Part shown: piece by piece, positions 16,933 to 26,124 of the stretch
Layout of the letters: each line of letters starts with the position of its first letter
How positions within the stretch are numbered: position 1 is the stretch's first letter
Source of the DNA: Deltaproteobacteria bacterium
GTDB taxonomy: Bacteria > Desulfobacterota > Desulfarculia > Adiutricales > Adiutricaceae
Direction of reading: 5' to 3'
Assembly: GCA_031276865.1 (NCBI GenBank)
Contig: JAISMF010000023.1
Location: forward strand, 23,893 to 87,892
Length of the DNA stretch: 64,000 nt
Program-made: the position numbers and the translations under genes
Notes under the pieces: model-generated
Database searches by the model: none
Seen by the model: only the letters and a program-made list of their open reading frames with translations
Told to the model about the DNA's origin: nothing

Positions 16933-18092
16933 AACTAAAGCCTCGGATGAATCGCGGCCTCGGGGGTTCCGTCTCCGGGGCCGCGTCGGTTCGGTATAGT
17001 CAGATCCGGTTCCGTCCGGTTCCAGCGGCGATGACCGCGTTTTCCGCCTCGCGGCGAAGGCGAGGGCTCCGGCGGGAAAGGGCCTCTTACGGCCGCCTTC
17101 CGGGCCGGATTCCCTCCGCGTTTCCTGAAAGATCCGGCCCTCAACCGGAGCGTCGCTCCGGAAACGGCCGAAGAGGGGGAAGGGGAGGGAGTGAGAGAAG
17201 GGAGGCCTCGCTTATAGGAATATTATCATTTATCGGGCACCTTAATAAAGGGAAACTCGCGACTTGGCGATAAGGGACGCTGGAATTCGGAGATTTATCC
17301 AGCTGGAGCGAAAAGAAGCGGCCCGGCGGCCGGAAAGTCTCCGATGAAAATATGACTTAAATTTTATAATTTTAACTAAATTTAAAAATTTGAAAATAAT
17401 TAAACTTTGTGCTACGTTCACTAAATTTTTTTTCACGATCTATCGACGGGCCGTTTTAAAAATAACGCGTTTTTTCATGAAAATTATTTTTGATGCGACC
17501 CCAAAAACCTCTGAGATATTCGAATATGTGAAATCCACTACATTATGTACCATATAATCATTAGATTAATCCCATATTTTGTATAGCGTCTCTATCAGTT
17601 TTTCAATGACGGACTTTTTGCACAGGCATCATTTTTCACTATATTTTGGAATGGGCTGAATACGCCAAAAAATGAATTTATCATCCATATTTCGCATACG
17701 CGTCGAGCTTGAGGGCCCCGGCTCCGCCGGGGGAAAACCGGTTTTCCCGGACCCTCGGATTTTTTCCGAGGAGTCCCGAAGCTCCGCGGAGGTCTCCTTT
17801 CCGCCCGGCGGGAGGACGCGGACGGGCCCTTCTTCAAACGATTGATTGCGCGGGCGGAGGCTGCCTACAACATTTCGCGCCTTCGGCATAAACGAGGGGA
17901 TACCGACTCCGTCCGGCCCCCTCTAGACGAGTTGCGGAAGAACGCTCCTTTTGCAACCATATCCTTCTCGAGGCGGAGAATTCGGAATATCCGCCGCCGC
18001 CACGGATCGGGCGCGGAAAAGTCGCGAGCCGCGAGTCGGCCTTTCCGGAACTGCCCCCCACCCGCGCCCCGCGTCTTCCCGCTCTGGGAGGC
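16933..18092. other. Gene-poor tract upstream of the kinase
   Basis: G+C-rich sequence up to about 17200 gives way to an A+T-rich block (17340-17660). The frames open here overlap one another on both strands and show no domain or ribosome-binding site. The kinase promoter must lie in the first few hundred bases but no consensus pair was recognised. Confidence 0.5.
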
Positions 18093-18965
18093 GTGGCCCT
18101 GAAGGGGCCAAAGCCGCGGCTCGTCGTTTCCGGACGAAGCGCTCCCGCGGCCGAGGATGCGGGCGTTTTCCGGATAAGGCGGCAAGACGGCGTAAATTCC
18201 CTGTTCGTGAAAGCGCCGAAAGGCGATCGGGGCGTCCCTGGCCTGTTCGCCGGCTACGCCGCCGCCGGATCCGCGTATTCGCGGTCGGTGGCGAAAATGA
18301 TCCGTGAACGGCGCGTCCGCCTAACGAAAGCCGTTACGAGCCAGAATTTTTTTCGACGGGACCAAACTGACGGTGAAGGAATTAGCGGAGCGCGGGCGCC
18401 CGGACGAGGCCGCGGAGCTGTTCGACGATCTCAAGAATTTCCGCCAACCCGAAAGCGGCAACGACAACGTAAGACTCTCTTTAGCCGCTCCGGACCTCGT
18501 CCGCGCCTTGAGCCCGGAAGAGAGCATGACAGGCTCCGCCGGCATTTCATCTCCGCCGCCGAAGAGCCCTGGCGCGAGTCGGTTCCCGCCATGCGGGCCA
18601 TCGCCGTCATCTACTTTCGGGCCGACGAACGTCACGGACGAGTCTGCCGGGCGCCGGAACTCCTCCAGCTTTTGGAAAAGTTCATGGCGCTCCCCCGCTT
18701 GTATGGGCTGGAGGACGTTCTGGCGCGGGCGATCCCGAACTTTTTCAAGGCCCTCGGCGGGGGCGAGGTAAAAAACATCGGAGATTTTCCATGTCCGGCA
18801 TTCTCCGTAGATACGCTCTCCGCCATGTCTCGAGTCCATGAAGCGCTTTCGAGCTTTAAAACCCACATGGCGGCGGACATCCTGCCGCCCGATTTGACGC
18901 TGTATTTCCTAATCGCGGCCAGAGCGTTGAAAAATGAGGGGCTGATAAAGAGGATACTGGGGTAA
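18093..18965 (+). pseudogene. Frameshifted gene of unknown family
   Basis: A coherent protein can be read only by changing frame twice. Residues ending RLTKAVTSQNFF continue as DGTKLTVKELAERGRPDEAAELFDDLKNF if one T is removed from the T7 run at 18347-18353. After ALSPEESMTG near 18540 the sequence returns to the first frame (RRHFISAAEEPWRES... to the C-terminus LIKRILG). The middle segment is helical and TPR-like. No family is recognised. Either the gene is decaying or the two lesions are sequence errors; the first is at a homopolymer. The G+C-rich composition resembles native genes. Confidence 0.45.
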
Positions 18966-19040
18966 ATCGAGGCCCGGGCGGGCTATTCCGAGGAACCCTC
19001 TTGTGTGAAAACTTTAGTCCTTAAAAAAATCACGCTTTGA

Positions 19041-19346
19041 TTAGCTCCGTTTGACTTTTATGCTCTTTTTAACTCTGACGCCATGACTCCAGCCAACAAC
19101 TAAAGCGTAACCACGTATTTCGTCCGCCTCTAACTCATTCATAAGAGGAATATAATATTTTTTCATTTGTGAAATAGCCTCATTAAGGCTGTTGTCATAC
19201 GCCTCTTTCAATTCCGATGCTGTCGCAATCGATTTTATTTGAATAGATTTAAGTTCCAGCATTACTCCCCTGGTTTCATCCAGCATGAAAGCAATATCGG
19301 GTCTCCCGCTGTCTTTTTTGAGTTTTGAATAAATTTTATTACTCAT
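19041..19346 (-). CDS. PD-(D/E)XK nuclease-domain fragment
   Basis: The 101 residues match the C-terminal nuclease module of AAA-ATPase-like/PDDEXK_9 proteins: a GRPDIAFMLDETRGVMLELKS segment holds the catalytic D and ExK, then a helix with EAISQMKKYYIP and a closing strand GYALVVGWSHGVRVK. Full-length proteins of this type are about 500-600 residues with an N-terminal AAA ATPase domain, which is absent here, so this is probably a remnant rather than an independent gene. It lies in an A+T-rich, mobile-element-rich tract. A second, differently broken ATPase-nuclease gene is at 58235-59906. Confidence 0.65.
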   Translation of the reverse strand: MSNKIYSKLKKDSGRPDIAFMLDETRGVMLELKSIQIKSIATASELKEAYDNSLNEAISQMKKYYIPLMNELEADEIRGYALVVGWSHGVRVKKSIKVKRS

Positions 19347-20063
19347 AACATTTTTTAGACAAGTTAGAATTACAATATGAAAAATTCTTTCACGCAGTTC
19401 CTGAGGATAAAGCTTTAAGTTTTTGATTAGTTTATTTATAAATTATGAAACACTATGGAATTGTTTTTCAGGAAAGCGATTTGAAGATCTGTGCCAAACG
19501 AATTTCTGCTACAGATTATTTTTTTCGCAAGGGCGTCTGTTAAAAGATAGTTATAAGAGTTTCTGACTTAGTTTTTAGGAATTTTGAGAGTGTGAAAACC
19601 ATTTTCAACTAAACGAGCGTTTGTGAGATAACCTGTCTGGTGCAAGAGAGGCGCATGCTCTACATTTTTGGCGGTCTGTTGTTTCAAAAGTTCATGCTAC
19701 ACTTTGATTTCTTCCGGATCTAGTGCGATTTGTGGATTAGATCTTATATATTTGTATCCTGAATTTCCGAAGCGTTTATGGCACATGCAACAGTCAAAAT
19801 TTTCGAATAAAATATATTTGCCAAATAAATATTAAAATATTATTAAAATATATAATTAAAATAATTAAAGTAAAATTAGATTATTTTAACAGTGTGTGAC
19901 AATCTTTAGGCAGTTTAATATTAAATAATCTAAATAAATATTTCTGAAATTTAGTAAAGGGAGTAATAATTTTATGATTATCAATTATATGTATTTTAAT
20001 TAACCTAAATTTATATAGTAATTTATCAATAGTATATTTTTATAATTATTGTATATTTTATAA
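19347..20063. other. A+T-rich noncoding tract
   Basis: No gene-like frame, hairpin terminator or promoter was recognised. The composition is strongly A+T-rich compared with the kinase and FIST genes on either side. It ends at the 9-bp target duplication of the miniature element. Confidence 0.6.
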
Positions 20064-20282
20064 CACTAGCGTCCTAAACACGGGCTCAACTCTTGAAAGT
20101 ATTAGCTGAAGACCGCATATATTCAAGCTTTTGGAGCTCCTGCACCAAAACTATCCTGAAAGACCCTATATGAGAATTAGGCATTGATATTATGTGTTCC
20201 ATACAATTTATCAAGATTTATGTAACTTATTATCTATATCTTGCGTTCAGAAAAAGGTGGATTTTTATTTAGGACGCTAGTG
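20064..20282. mobile_element. 219-bp MITE with 15-bp terminal inverted repeats and 9-bp target duplication
   Basis: CACTAGCGTCCTAAA at 20064-20078 is perfectly inverted at 20268-20282. Identical 9-bp direct repeats (ATTTTATAA) flank it at 20055-20063 and 20283-20291, as expected for a target-site duplication. No coding frame of note lies inside, so the element is non-autonomous. No transposase with matching ends was found in the window. Confidence 0.9.
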
Positions 20283-20434
20283 ATTTTATAAATATTAGGA
20301 ATCTACATGATCGAAAACTTATTTCCTTCCAACTTCTTAACGGGACGCCCTGAAAGGCGTGAATAAAACCGGATGGCTTTAGTACGGATAGTCTTAAATT
20401 CGAAAAATCGCGGCGGAAAAGCCCTGAGGCTCGT

Positions 20435-21595
20435 CTAGAAGGCCAGGCTCGTCAGAGACATGTTGTGATAACGGTTGACGAGGGAGCCGTCGGCTTCCAG
20501 CGTGGGGCAGAATTCCCCGCTGGAGTAGCTGAAGACGTAGGGCAGCTTACGCTCGGCTACGGTGTTGAACCTCTCCATTTCCGCCATGTAGTCCAAGCCC
20601 AGGGCGAGATTTCTGGAAATGCAGGAGTAGACGAAAAAGACGTCGGAGTAGAGTTTTTTCATGGAGACGCCGAGAGAGGCGACCGCGCTTATCACCTCGC
20701 GTTCGTCCAGGGCGCCGAAGCCGAGGGTCGAGCCCTCGGGGACGTCCCCGGTTAAAAGGATGTGGTCGTCTCGGGTCTGGGAGTGGACGACTCTGACCAC
20801 GGGCGGATTTCCGTCGTTGCGGTCCACGAAGATGGGGATGATGTTGTGGCCGGTGATCTGCCCGTACCAGCAGAGGCCCAGGGATTCCAGAAATTCGATC
20901 ACGGGAAGGCCGTTCACTTCCCGGATGACGTTTCCAGACGAGGAGGTGACTACGGCGCGGCGCTGAATCCCCCGCCACAGGGGCACGTTGCGCACGGAGA
21001 AGACGGGGGTTATCCGTCCCTCCACCAGAACCACGGCGGCCCTGTCGCTGTACGCTATTCCGTTGTATATGATCTTGGGGCTCCTCAATTCGACGGAGTA
21101 GTCGGCGGGAAGGGAGCCGAAAACCGGCACCCCGTCGGAAAAGTCGTCTAGGTGTTTTAAAACGTGCTCTCCCAACGCCGAGTAGTCGTAGACGCCGCAA
21201 TAGAGGAACATGAAGACGGGGCGTCTGGGAAGGAGATTCTCGGCCTCCACGTACATTTTGGAAAGAGGCGTGGCTCGGCCTTCGGTGAGGGGATCCGATA
21301 GTCCCACGGCGAAGTTCACGCTGTCGCTGGTGAGAACGCTCACGGTTAAAAGGGTGTTGTCCAGAAGCCCCAGGGAGGAGGAGTTGAGTATGGTGTTCAT
21401 CCCCAGGACCGGAAAGGGCAGGCGGTCGCAAATCGCCCGCACCACCCCCGACTCGATGAAGTCGTCGCGGCAGTGGATTATGCCCAGGGAGTTTTTTCGG
21501 AGGTTTTTCCCGAGGTTCAGCTGCGTGAGGATGTCCTGAAGGGCGATATCGATGTCGTCCACCTCCACGGTGTTCGCGAGCAAAGTCTTAATCAT
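20435..21595 (-). CDS. FIST-domain sensory protein
   Basis: The 386 residues match the FIST_N plus FIST_C architecture of small-ligand sensors found with kinases, chemoreceptors and c-di-GMP proteins. The N-terminal half contains FPVLGMNTILNSSSLGLLDNTLLTVSVLTSD and the GDVPEG and FVYSCISRNLALG segments mark FIST_C. There is no signal peptide or membrane span, so it is cytosolic. Its ATG overlaps the 3' end of the HD-GYP response-regulator gene (ATGATTAA), so the two are translationally coupled. Known FIST proteins are proposed to bind amino acids or similar ligands; NosP proteins are heme-NO sensors of this fold. No heme-binding claim is made here. Together with the kinase-hydrogenase pair to its left it forms a likely signalling set. 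Confidence 0.85.
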   Translation of the reverse strand: MIKTLLANTVEVDDIDIALQDILTQLNLGKNLRKNSLGIIHCRDDFIESGVVRAICDRLPFPVLGMNTILNSSSLGLLDNTLLTVSVLTSDSVNFAVGLSDPLTEGRATPLSKMYVEAENLLPRRPVFMFLYCGVYDYSALGEHVLKHLDDFSDGVPVFGSLPADYSVELRSPKIIYNGIAYSDRAAVVLVEGRITPVFSVRNVPLWRGIQRRAVVTSSSGNVIREVNGLPVIEFLESLGLCWYGQITGHNIIPIFVDRNDGNPPVVRVVHSQTRDDHILLTGDVPEGSTLGFGALDEREVISAVASLGVSMKKLYSDVFFVYSCISRNLALGLDYMAEMERFNTVAERKLPYVFSYSSGEFCPTLEADGSLVNRYHNMSLTSLAF

Positions 21596-22616
21596 CCTGG
21601 TCCCTCTCCAAAGCCTCCGTGATCTGCTCCTCCCGGGAGAGGAAGCAGTCGGCCACCAGGGGATCGAAAAAAGTGCCCCGGCCCGCTTTTATGGTGCGGA
21701 AGGCTTCCACGGCGCTCATGGGCTGTTTGTAGGTGCGGCTGTCCACCAGGGCGTCGAAGACGTCGACCACGGCCATGAGCCTCGCGCAAAGGGGGATGTC
21801 CTCCCCTTTAAGGCAGTCGGGGTAGCCCTTTCCGTCCCAGCGTTCGTGATGGCTTCTGGCCATCACGATGGCGTAGCCGTGGAAATCTTGGCTGGGCAGG
21901 ATTTTGAAGATCCTTTTCAGATGGGTCTCGCCTATGACGGTGTGGGTCTTCATGAAGGCGAACTCCTCGTCGTTTAAGAGGGAGGGCTTCAAGAGGATGA
22001 GATCGGGGATGCCGATTTTGCCGAAATCGTGGAGGGGGGCGGCCCTGGTCATGAGGGCGACGGATTTTTCCGAAATCTCCTCCGGGTACGCGCCCGACTC
22101 CAGAAGGGCGTTTCCTAAAATGTTCACGAAGCGGGCGGCGCGTCCGGAGAGTTTCGGTTCGGATTCGTAGCGGTGCTCGATTATGTCCGCGAAGGACGAT
22201 AGGAGCTTGTCCTCGAATTCCCTGAGCAACTCGTCCCGACTGGTTTTGGCGGCGGCGAGCGCCAGCTGGGTGTTCACGCTGTGGAGGAGCAGATCCCTTT
22301 CCACGGGTTTGGCGACGAAGTCCGCCGCCCCCGCCTTGATGGCCCTGAGCTCGTTTTTGACGTCCGGGGAGGCGGTGAGGAAGATCACCGGAATATGACT
22401 GAGGGCGGGATTGGCTTTGAGTTCGGCGAAGGTGTCGAAGCCGTCCATCTCCGGCATTTCGATATCCAGAAGGATTAGATCCGGGATGCTCTTCTGGCTT
22501 ATCTTCAAAGCCTGGGAGCCCGATTTGGCCAGACTGGTTTCAAATTCGTCCTCGAGCTGGATGTTTATCTGCTCGAGGTTGGTGAGGTTGTCGTCCACTA
22601 TCAATATATGCTGCAT
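21588..22616 (-). CDS. HD-GYP response regulator (c-di-GMP phosphodiesterase type)
   Basis: An N-terminal receiver domain has the acidic pair DD (8-9), acceptor D51 (LLDIEMPEMDGF), a conserved T in FLTAS and K near 103 (VAKPVE). A C-terminal HD-GYP domain has the metal-binding HDFGKIGIPD, a following HTVIGE, then HHERWDGKGYPDCLKGEDIP and DVFDAL. All residues expected of an active RpfG-like enzyme are visible, so it probably hydrolyses c-di-GMP when phosphorylated. It is the first gene of a two-gene operon with the FIST protein. The Shine-Dalgarno match is poor. A partner kinase is not adjacent; the hybrid kinase with an Hpt domain at 14428-16932 is the nearest candidate. Confidence 0.92.
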   Translation of the reverse strand: MQHILIVDDNLTNLEQINIQLEDEFETSLAKSGSQALKISQKSIPDLILLDIEMPEMDGFDTFAELKANPALSHIPVIFLTASPDVKNELRAIKAGAADFVAKPVERDLLLHSVNTQLALAAAKTSRDELLREFEDKLLSSFADIIEHRYESEPKLSGRAARFVNILGNALLESGAYPEEISEKSVALMTRAAPLHDFGKIGIPDLILLKPSLLNDEEFAFMKTHTVIGETHLKRIFKILPSQDFHGYAIVMARSHHERWDGKGYPDCLKGEDIPLCARLMAVVDVFDALVDSRTYKQPMSAVEAFRTIKAGRGTFFDPLVADCFLSREEQITEALERDQDD

Positions 22617-22918
22617 GGAGGAGCGTCCGTTTTTGAATTTTGTTTTCGTCTAAGCTGAAAAAGGGTGGGGATCGTTAGGGATTTGTTAAATTCTCATGAA
22701 AAGCGATGAGGTTGTTCACCCCGCCGCTAGAAAAACCGAGGAGGGATTTTCATGGGAAAACCCCGGCGCGGCTTGAAATCGTAAATGGAGGGGTTTACGT
22801 TTCAAGGGCCGGAAGCCGTTGGAATATTTCCGAAGCTCTCCCGGGCGCCGGTCGGGGCCGGGGGAGGGTCGGACGGCGCCCTTGGGGGATCCAGACCGTA
22901 AACTGGAAAACAAAAACA
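22617..22918. other. Intergenic region between obgE and the HD-GYP gene
   Basis: About 300 bases lie between the HD-GYP start and the obgE stop, both genes being leftward. The promoter for the HD-GYP/FIST operon should be here, but obgE readthrough is unlikely since obgE lies downstream. No convincing terminator or promoter was seen. Confidence 0.4.
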
Positions 22919-23980
22919 CTATATATGGGCATCGTTTTTTTCGGGAGCGGCCGGAGCGGAGGCCCCGCCTTGCCGGCTTTCGGCCGCGGAGGCGGAGACG
23001 GCGTTCCAGATGGCCTCGCGGAGCTCGCTTAGGCCCCGGCCGGTGATCGAGGAGAAGGGCAGGACGGGGGTTCTGGGATGGGCCTTCCGGAAGATGGCCA
23101 GGGCCTCCTCCGCGTTTTCGAGGTCCATCTTCCCCATGGCGATGAGCCGCGGCTTTTCCGTGAGGGCCGGATCGTAGTTTTTAAGCTCCCTCACGATGCG
23201 GTCCAGATCCTTTTTGGGCCTTTTTTTGTCGAGGCGGGAGGGATCCAGGATGTGCACCAGCACCCCCGTCCGGCTGATGTGCTTTAAAAAACGCAGCCCC
23301 AGCCCGAGGCCCTTGGAGGCGCCGTCCACCAGTCCGGGTAGATCGGCCAGGACGAAGGCGCGATCGTCGTCGACCTGAACCACCCCCAGGTTGGGGTGGA
23401 GGGTGGTGAACTCGTAGTCGGCTATCTTGGGGCGGGCGCTGGAGAGGCGGGAGACGAGGGTGGATTTTCCCACGTTGGGGTAGCCCACCAGGGCGGCGTC
23501 CGCCAAGAGCCTCAGCTCCAGTAGAAGGCGCCGGGAAACGGCTTCCCCCCCGGGCTGGGCGAAACGGGGCGTCCTCATGGTGCTGCTCTTGAAGCGGGCG
23601 TTTCCCTGCCCCCCGCGGCCGCCCCGGGCGAGGACGAAACTCTCGCCCGGGCGGCTCAGGTCGCAGACGACCTCGGAGGTGTCCGGATCCCGCACGACGG
23701 TTCCGGGGGGAACCTTTATGATCAGATCCTCGGCGGACTCCCCCGTCTGGTTGCGGCCTCGGCCGGGTTGGCCGTTTTTCGCGTGGAAGTGCTGGTTGAA
23801 GTGGAATTTGAGGAGGGTGTCCTTCTGGCTTTCGGCCCTGACCACGACGTCTCCGCCCTTGCCGCCGTCTCCGCCGTCCGGGCCACCCCGGGGGAGGTAC
23901 TTCTCCCGGCGGAAGCTGACGCAGCCCGCGCCTCCGTGGCCCGAGCGCACGTAAATCTTGGCTTCGTCCACGAATCTCAA
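22919..23980 (-). CDS. obgE: Obg-family GTPase
   Basis: The N-terminal Obg fold (residues 1-160) is glycine-rich: VRSGHGGAGCVSFRREKYLPRGGPDGGDGG. The G domain follows with G1 GYPNVGKST, switch I around EFTTLHPNLGVV, G3 DLPGLVDGAS, and G4 as GKMD rather than the usual NKxD. The 353-residue length is typical for a short Obg lacking a long C-terminal extension. The protein acts in 50S ribosome assembly and stringent-response signalling. In most bacteria rpmA and rplU lie just upstream; here the upstream side faces the divergent DnaJC28-domain gene, so the usual ribosomal partners are absent from the locus. The C-terminus is low-complexity. Confidence 0.95.
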   Translation of the reverse strand: MRFVDEAKIYVRSGHGGAGCVSFRREKYLPRGGPDGGDGGKGGDVVVRAESQKDTLLKFHFNQHFHAKNGQPGRGRNQTGESAEDLIIKVPPGTVVRDPDTSEVVCDLSRPGESFVLARGGRGGQGNARFKSSTMRTPRFAQPGGEAVSRRLLLELRLLADAALVGYPNVGKSTLVSRLSSARPKIADYEFTTLHPNLGVVQVDDDRAFVLADLPGLVDGASKGLGLGLRFLKHISRTGVLVHILDPSRLDKKRPKKDLDRIVRELKNYDPALTEKPRLIAMGKMDLENAEEALAIFRKAHPRTPVLPFSSITGRGLSELREAIWNAVSASAAESRQGGASAPAAPEKNDAHI

Positions 23981-24098
23981 GAAGCGGGTCCCTCCTTTGT
24001 GTGAAAACTGGCGTTTTGCTAGAATATTTTACCATACCCGGCTTTTTTTTCAGCCGTTCGGCACCATACTGAAGGTTTCGGGAGGAAAAGAGGGGGGG

Positions 24099-24536
24099 AT
24101 GGCGGAAAGAGACGTGAACATTCTGGCGCTCATCGCGGAGAACAGGATAGCCGAGGCCATGGCCGAGGGCCTGTTCGAAAACCTCCCCGGGAAGGGCAAA
24201 CCACTGCCGGAGGATGATTTGGCATCCCTTCCCGACGACGTGAGGCTGGCCTTCCGCGTGCTGAGAATGTTCGGGGGAATGGAAGGGGCGGATTTCCCCA
24301 AGGCGCCGGACGAAGGCGTTGCGAAGAGGGAGGCCGCCGCGGGCGTCCTCCTCGGGGAGAAACTCAAGGAGCTGGGAGGCGGGGAGGCGGAGGCCTTTAA
24401 AAACCTCGAAACCCTGCGGGGGCGGCTGGGGAAAACGGACTCCCCCGAAGAAGGCCGGGCCCAGCGACTTTTGGAGTCCCCCTACCTCAAGAGGATTATG
24501 GAGAGGCTCTTTCGCAAAAGAGGGGGTGAAAAATAG
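24099..24536 (+). CDS. DnaJC28-like (DUF1992) protein
   Basis: The 145-residue protein carries the DUF1992/DnaJC28 conserved domain: ENRIAEAMAEGLFENLPGKGKPL in the first 45 residues, then LPDDVRLAFRVLRMFG. The motif FENLPGKGKP is diagnostic. No J domain is present, as is usual in bacterial members; their function is unclear. The frame extends upstream over the divergent obgE start, but the ATG at 24099 follows a GGAGG/GGGGG purine run and begins the conserved region, so it was chosen. The 118-base gap to obgE must hold both promoters. Confidence 0.85.
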   Translation: MAERDVNILALIAENRIAEAMAEGLFENLPGKGKPLPEDDLASLPDDVRLAFRVLRMFGGMEGADFPKAPDEGVAKREAAAGVLLGEKLKELGGGEAEAFKNLETLRGRLGKTDSPEEGRAQRLLESPYLKRIMERLFRKRGGEK

Positions 24537-24896
24537 AATTGACCGGATATCCGGAGTTTCCCGTTTCGTTTCAGGCCGGAACACTTTCCGCCTCCGGCGC
24601 CTCCTGGGCGCCCCCCTAGACGTCTTTCGGCGGACAATTCAGCGTGAATCACCCTTTTTCACATTCGTAAAGCTCCAACGCGGGGTCGTCCGGAGCGCCT
24701 CCTTAAGAAAAGCGCGTATTCCGCCTCGGGAGCGCCGTTTCCCGAACGCCCCGGGTTTAGGGAGCCGGAGGCGGCGTTTTCTCCGGTCGGGCGGGATGAT
24801 TTTTTCTTTGTGGAATTAAAAGCGTAGTTATTAAACGCTAAATAATTTTTTATAGGTTATAAAATGATATTAAATACTAATTAAGATTAGTTTAGA
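24537..24896. other. Intergenic region
   Basis: A G+C-rich stretch is followed by an A+T-rich patch (24830-24900). No gene with support is present. The A+T-rich patch could carry a promoter for the candidate RNA that follows. Confidence 0.4.
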
Positions 24897-25049
24897 ATAA
24901 CAACTCCGCCTCAGCGGAAAAATTCCGGAAAGGTGAATTTTTCGCCCCTCGCGCCGCGGCTTTCTTCGCGAAAGCGTCCCTCTTGAAGTTTTCCGCCGGA
25001 GGCCAAATAGCCGCCGGGAGGGGAAATATCGCCCCTCCCGCTTTTTTTT
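24897..25049 (+). ncRNA. Candidate small RNA ending at an orphan intrinsic terminator
   Basis: A TAGAAT -10-like box at about 24890-24895 precedes a G+C-rich, structure-prone stretch (for example CCGCCTCAGCGG), which ends in a strong intrinsic terminator at 25015-25049. The nearest upstream gene ends almost 480 bases earlier and no open frame fills the gap, so the terminator has no obvious coding partner. No known RNA family was recognised. Confidence 0.25.
25015..25049 (+). terminator. Intrinsic terminator without an adjacent gene
   Basis: A 9-bp perfect stem (CGGGAGGGG/CCCCTCCCG) with an 8-base loop is followed by C and a run of eight T. Confidence 0.8.
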
Positions 25050-25494
25050 CGCGTTTTGTATCGCTTGTTACAGCGGCGGAACTGGAAATGTCGTATCTTA
25101 AGGGAGTAAAATATTTTTAGAGAAAAACCGCTCTCAAAAGGCGGATCGCCTCACACGGGGTTCGCGCGGGGTTTTAAAGCCGGAAAAGCTTACGCGAAGG
25201 GTGGCGCGGCGCCTTCAGGCGTCCGTGGAAGAGATGAAGAGGTTCTCTTTTAATTTTTCAAAACCGCGCCGCGTTAACAGGGTATCCCCTCTCATTTCGG
25301 ACTTTAAGTTCATCTGTCGGGACGAAGGATCATCCGGAGCCTGGGAACGCTTTCGATCAACCAAGTTTTTATAAAATCAACCGGTTCTTCGACGAACCGG
25401 ATATTTATGGTGTTTCACAACCGCTCCGCTCCGGTTTAGTTCTTTTCCATACCTTACCGGTAAGCGGACGAGCGCGTCCTTAAAGGAGGATGAC

Positions 25495-25893
25495 ATGGCT
25501 AAAATCACTAAGGAAATCCAGGATTTCATCGCCGGCAAACTGGGATGGGTGGCGACGGCCGACAAAAACGGCCTGCCCAACCTGGCGCCCAAAGGCACTT
25601 TAAAGGTTCTAGACGACGAGTCCCTCGTCTTCGCCGATCTGTTCTCGCTCAAGACAAGGGCTTTTCTGGAGAGCAACCCCCAGGTGGCGGTAGCCGTCAT
25701 AGACAAGGCTACCGGCTACCAGTTCAAAGGAAAAGCCGAACTTCTGACTTCGGGCCCGATTTTTGAACAGGTGAGCGGCGGAGTGAAGGCCGCCATGCCC
25801 GATGTCAAGGGGATCAAGTACGCGGTTAAAATCAAGGTGGATTCCGTCTACAGCCTCTCTCCCGGACCGGACGCCGGTAAGAAGCTCGCCTAG
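25495..25893 (+). CDS. FMN-binding pyridoxamine 5'-phosphate oxidase-like protein
   Basis: This 132-residue split-barrel protein matches the PPOX-class flavin-binding family: GWVATADKNGLPNLAPKGTLKVLDDESLVFADLFSLKT in the first half and NPQVAVAVID...GYQFKGKAEL in the second. These small proteins bind FMN and often act as reductases or stress proteins in anaerobes rather than in vitamin B6 synthesis. The ATG has a near-perfect AAAGGAGG Shine-Dalgarno, the strongest in the window, so high expression is likely. An intrinsic terminator lies 30 bases after the stop. The CRP/FNR regulator gene follows on the same strand but beyond that terminator. Confidence 0.88.
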   Translation: MAKITKEIQDFIAGKLGWVATADKNGLPNLAPKGTLKVLDDESLVFADLFSLKTRAFLESNPQVAVAVIDKATGYQFKGKAELLTSGPIFEQVSGGVKAAMPDVKGIKYAVKIKVDSVYSLSPGPDAGKKLA

Positions 25894-25922
25894 GCGCGTC
25901 GCCTTCCCTGTTTTAATTTAGG

Positions 25923-25952
25923 GGCAGCCTGGCCGAGGTCCGGCTGCCTTTT
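25923..25952 (+). terminator. Intrinsic terminator after the FMN-binding protein gene
   Basis: GGCAGCC and GGCTGCC form a 7-bp stem around a 12-base loop, followed by TTTT. Confidence 0.8.
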
Positions 25953-26124
25953 CAATATCGGATCGCGAAAAATCTATAAATGTAATTTCAATCGCCAGGG
26001 GCGAACACGCTAAAATATCTGGTTTTAGAATAGAATATGTGGAATTATGTTTAAGGCCGTTGGGAACGGCGTGTTATTCACGCCACCTGGATCGGCTGAA
26101 GAATGATCAATTTCGGGGATATTT

